Source of the DNA: Rhodoferax sp.
GTDB taxonomy: Bacteria; Pseudomonadota; Gammaproteobacteria; Burkholderiales; Burkholderiaceae
Direction: 5' to 3'
NCBI GenBank assembly: GCA_028292075.1
Contig: JAQGNA010000044.1
Span: 1 to 6,046 of the forward strand
Length of the DNA stretch: 6,046 bases
Positions 5,719-6,046 of this stretch are shown here, one piece after another. The notes beneath the pieces were generated by a model. It made no database searches. It worked only from the letters and a program-made list of their open reading frames with translations, and was not told the DNA's origin. The first letter of the stretch is position 1; each line of letters starts with the position of its first letter. The position numbers and the translations under genes were made by a program.

Positions 5719-6026
5719 GGGGTCTCCAAAACAGCAAAACAGGGACGAATTGGAGCCAGTTTAGAGCCCAACGTGCCCCGGACGAAGGTAAAGACGGGTT
5801 TACAGGGCCATTGAAGGTGGACCTTGCGAAATTGATAGCGGCCCGCGCTCATCGGCGGCTGGCCTCCACGCTATTTCTCGTGTCATTCAGAGGCATCCAA
5901 GCGTTGCCGTGCAAGGGCGACTTTGCCGCGAATGAACCGCGCCGGCGGCAGTCGGAAAATTTCGTTGACTTCTAAACTATTCACCCATAAACTGAATCTT
6001 CGCAGCAGCAACAGACAGGAGCAGAG
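5719..6026. other. Divergent intergenic region, 308 bp
   Basis: It separates the DUF4019 start from the next plus-strand gene. The right end holds a promoter and ribosome site for the plus gene. Near the left, AGGGACGAAT (5741-5750) repeats exactly a copy inside the DUF4019 start region (5703-5712). From about 5760 to 5960 I see no open frame with a credible start and family features, and no RNA gene. The stretch 5950-6000 is clearly AT-richer than its surroundings. Confidence 0.6.
5965..5993 (+). promoter_or_regulatory. Sigma70-like promoter of the gene at 6027
   Basis: TTGACT (5965-5970) matches the -35 consensus at five of six bases. It is followed after 17 bases by TAAACT (5988-5993), which matches the -10 consensus at four of six. 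Transcription would begin near 6000, giving a leader of about 26 bases. TAAACT also occurs at 5973-5978, exactly 15 bases upstream of the -10 copy, a possible direct-repeat operator half. This AT-rich island contrasts with the GC-rich surroundings. Confidence 0.6.
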
Positions 6027-6046
6027 ATGAAGATCGTTTGTATCGG
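6027..6046 (+). CDS. Start of a truncated gene, possibly an FAD-dependent oxidoreductase
   Basis: Only six full codons and two bases are present, reading MKIVCI then a Gly codon. AGGAG (6017-6021) lies five bases upstream of the ATG, and a sigma70-like promoter lies further upstream, so this is very likely a real start. A short hydrophobic strand leading into Gly is how Rossmann-type FAD or NAD binding proteins begin (strand then GxGxxG). From memory, MKIVCIGGG is a typical opening of the FAD-hydroxylase half of salicylyl-CoA/2-aminobenzoyl-CoA monooxygenases in Burkholderiales. That identity is inference; the window ends before it can be tested. Confidence 0.6.

Noticed and set aside
4312..5814. 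500-codon open frame on the plus strand
   Set aside because: It crosses two minus-strand genes and the gap between them. The DUF4019 signal peptide and domain are clear on the other strand, and the plus translation is low-complexity Gly/Arg/His-rich.

Overview
The window is about two-thirds G+C, with strongly GC-biased third codon positions. Its gene families (PAS/GGDEF regulator, glycine-zipper plus DUF2383 protein, YXWGXW-repeat protein, DUF4019 lipocalin-sized secreted protein) fit a beta-proteobacterium of the Burkholderiales, most likely Comamonadaceae. That assignment is inferred from family content and composition, not from a marker gene. I see no rRNA, tRNA, CRISPR array, insertion sequence or phage gene.

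Layout, left to right. (1) Positions 1-1365, minus: the N-terminal 455 residues of a membrane-anchored, double-PAS diguanylate cyclase that runs off the left edge. (2) 1645-2538, plus: a ZIP-family divalent-metal transporter with a very histidine-rich cytoplasmic loop, divergent from the cyclase. (3) 2600-2977, minus: a small exported YXWGXW-repeat protein with a C-terminal Asp-rich, thrombospondin-type-3-like calcium-binding motif. (4) 3242-4216, plus: a glycine-zipper/DUF2383 (PA2169-like four-helix bundle) protein, divergent from gene 3. (5) 4342-5175, minus: an unnamed protein that reads as an N-terminal winged helix joined to a PD-(D/E)XK nuclease-like core resembling MmcB. (6) 5230-5718, minus: an exported DUF4019 protein just upstream of gene 5 on the same strand. 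(7) 6027 onward, plus: the first seven codons of another gene, with a good ribosome binding site and a sigma70-like promoter.

The genes do not form one pathway. They alternate in strand as single transcription units, except that DUF4019 and the nuclease-like gene may be co-transcribed. Both convergent gaps (2539-2599 and 4217-4341) hold GC-rich hairpins without T-tracts, plausible as strand-separating terminators. Genes 3 and 4 resemble envelope or stress-associated proteins and share a divergent control region.

The least explained items are the winged-helix/nuclease-like protein and a four-unit 13-bp tandem repeat that runs through the DUF4019 stop codon into the gap before it. I found no convincing sign of a new defence or mobile system; this looks like ordinary chromosome with a few under-characterised genes.
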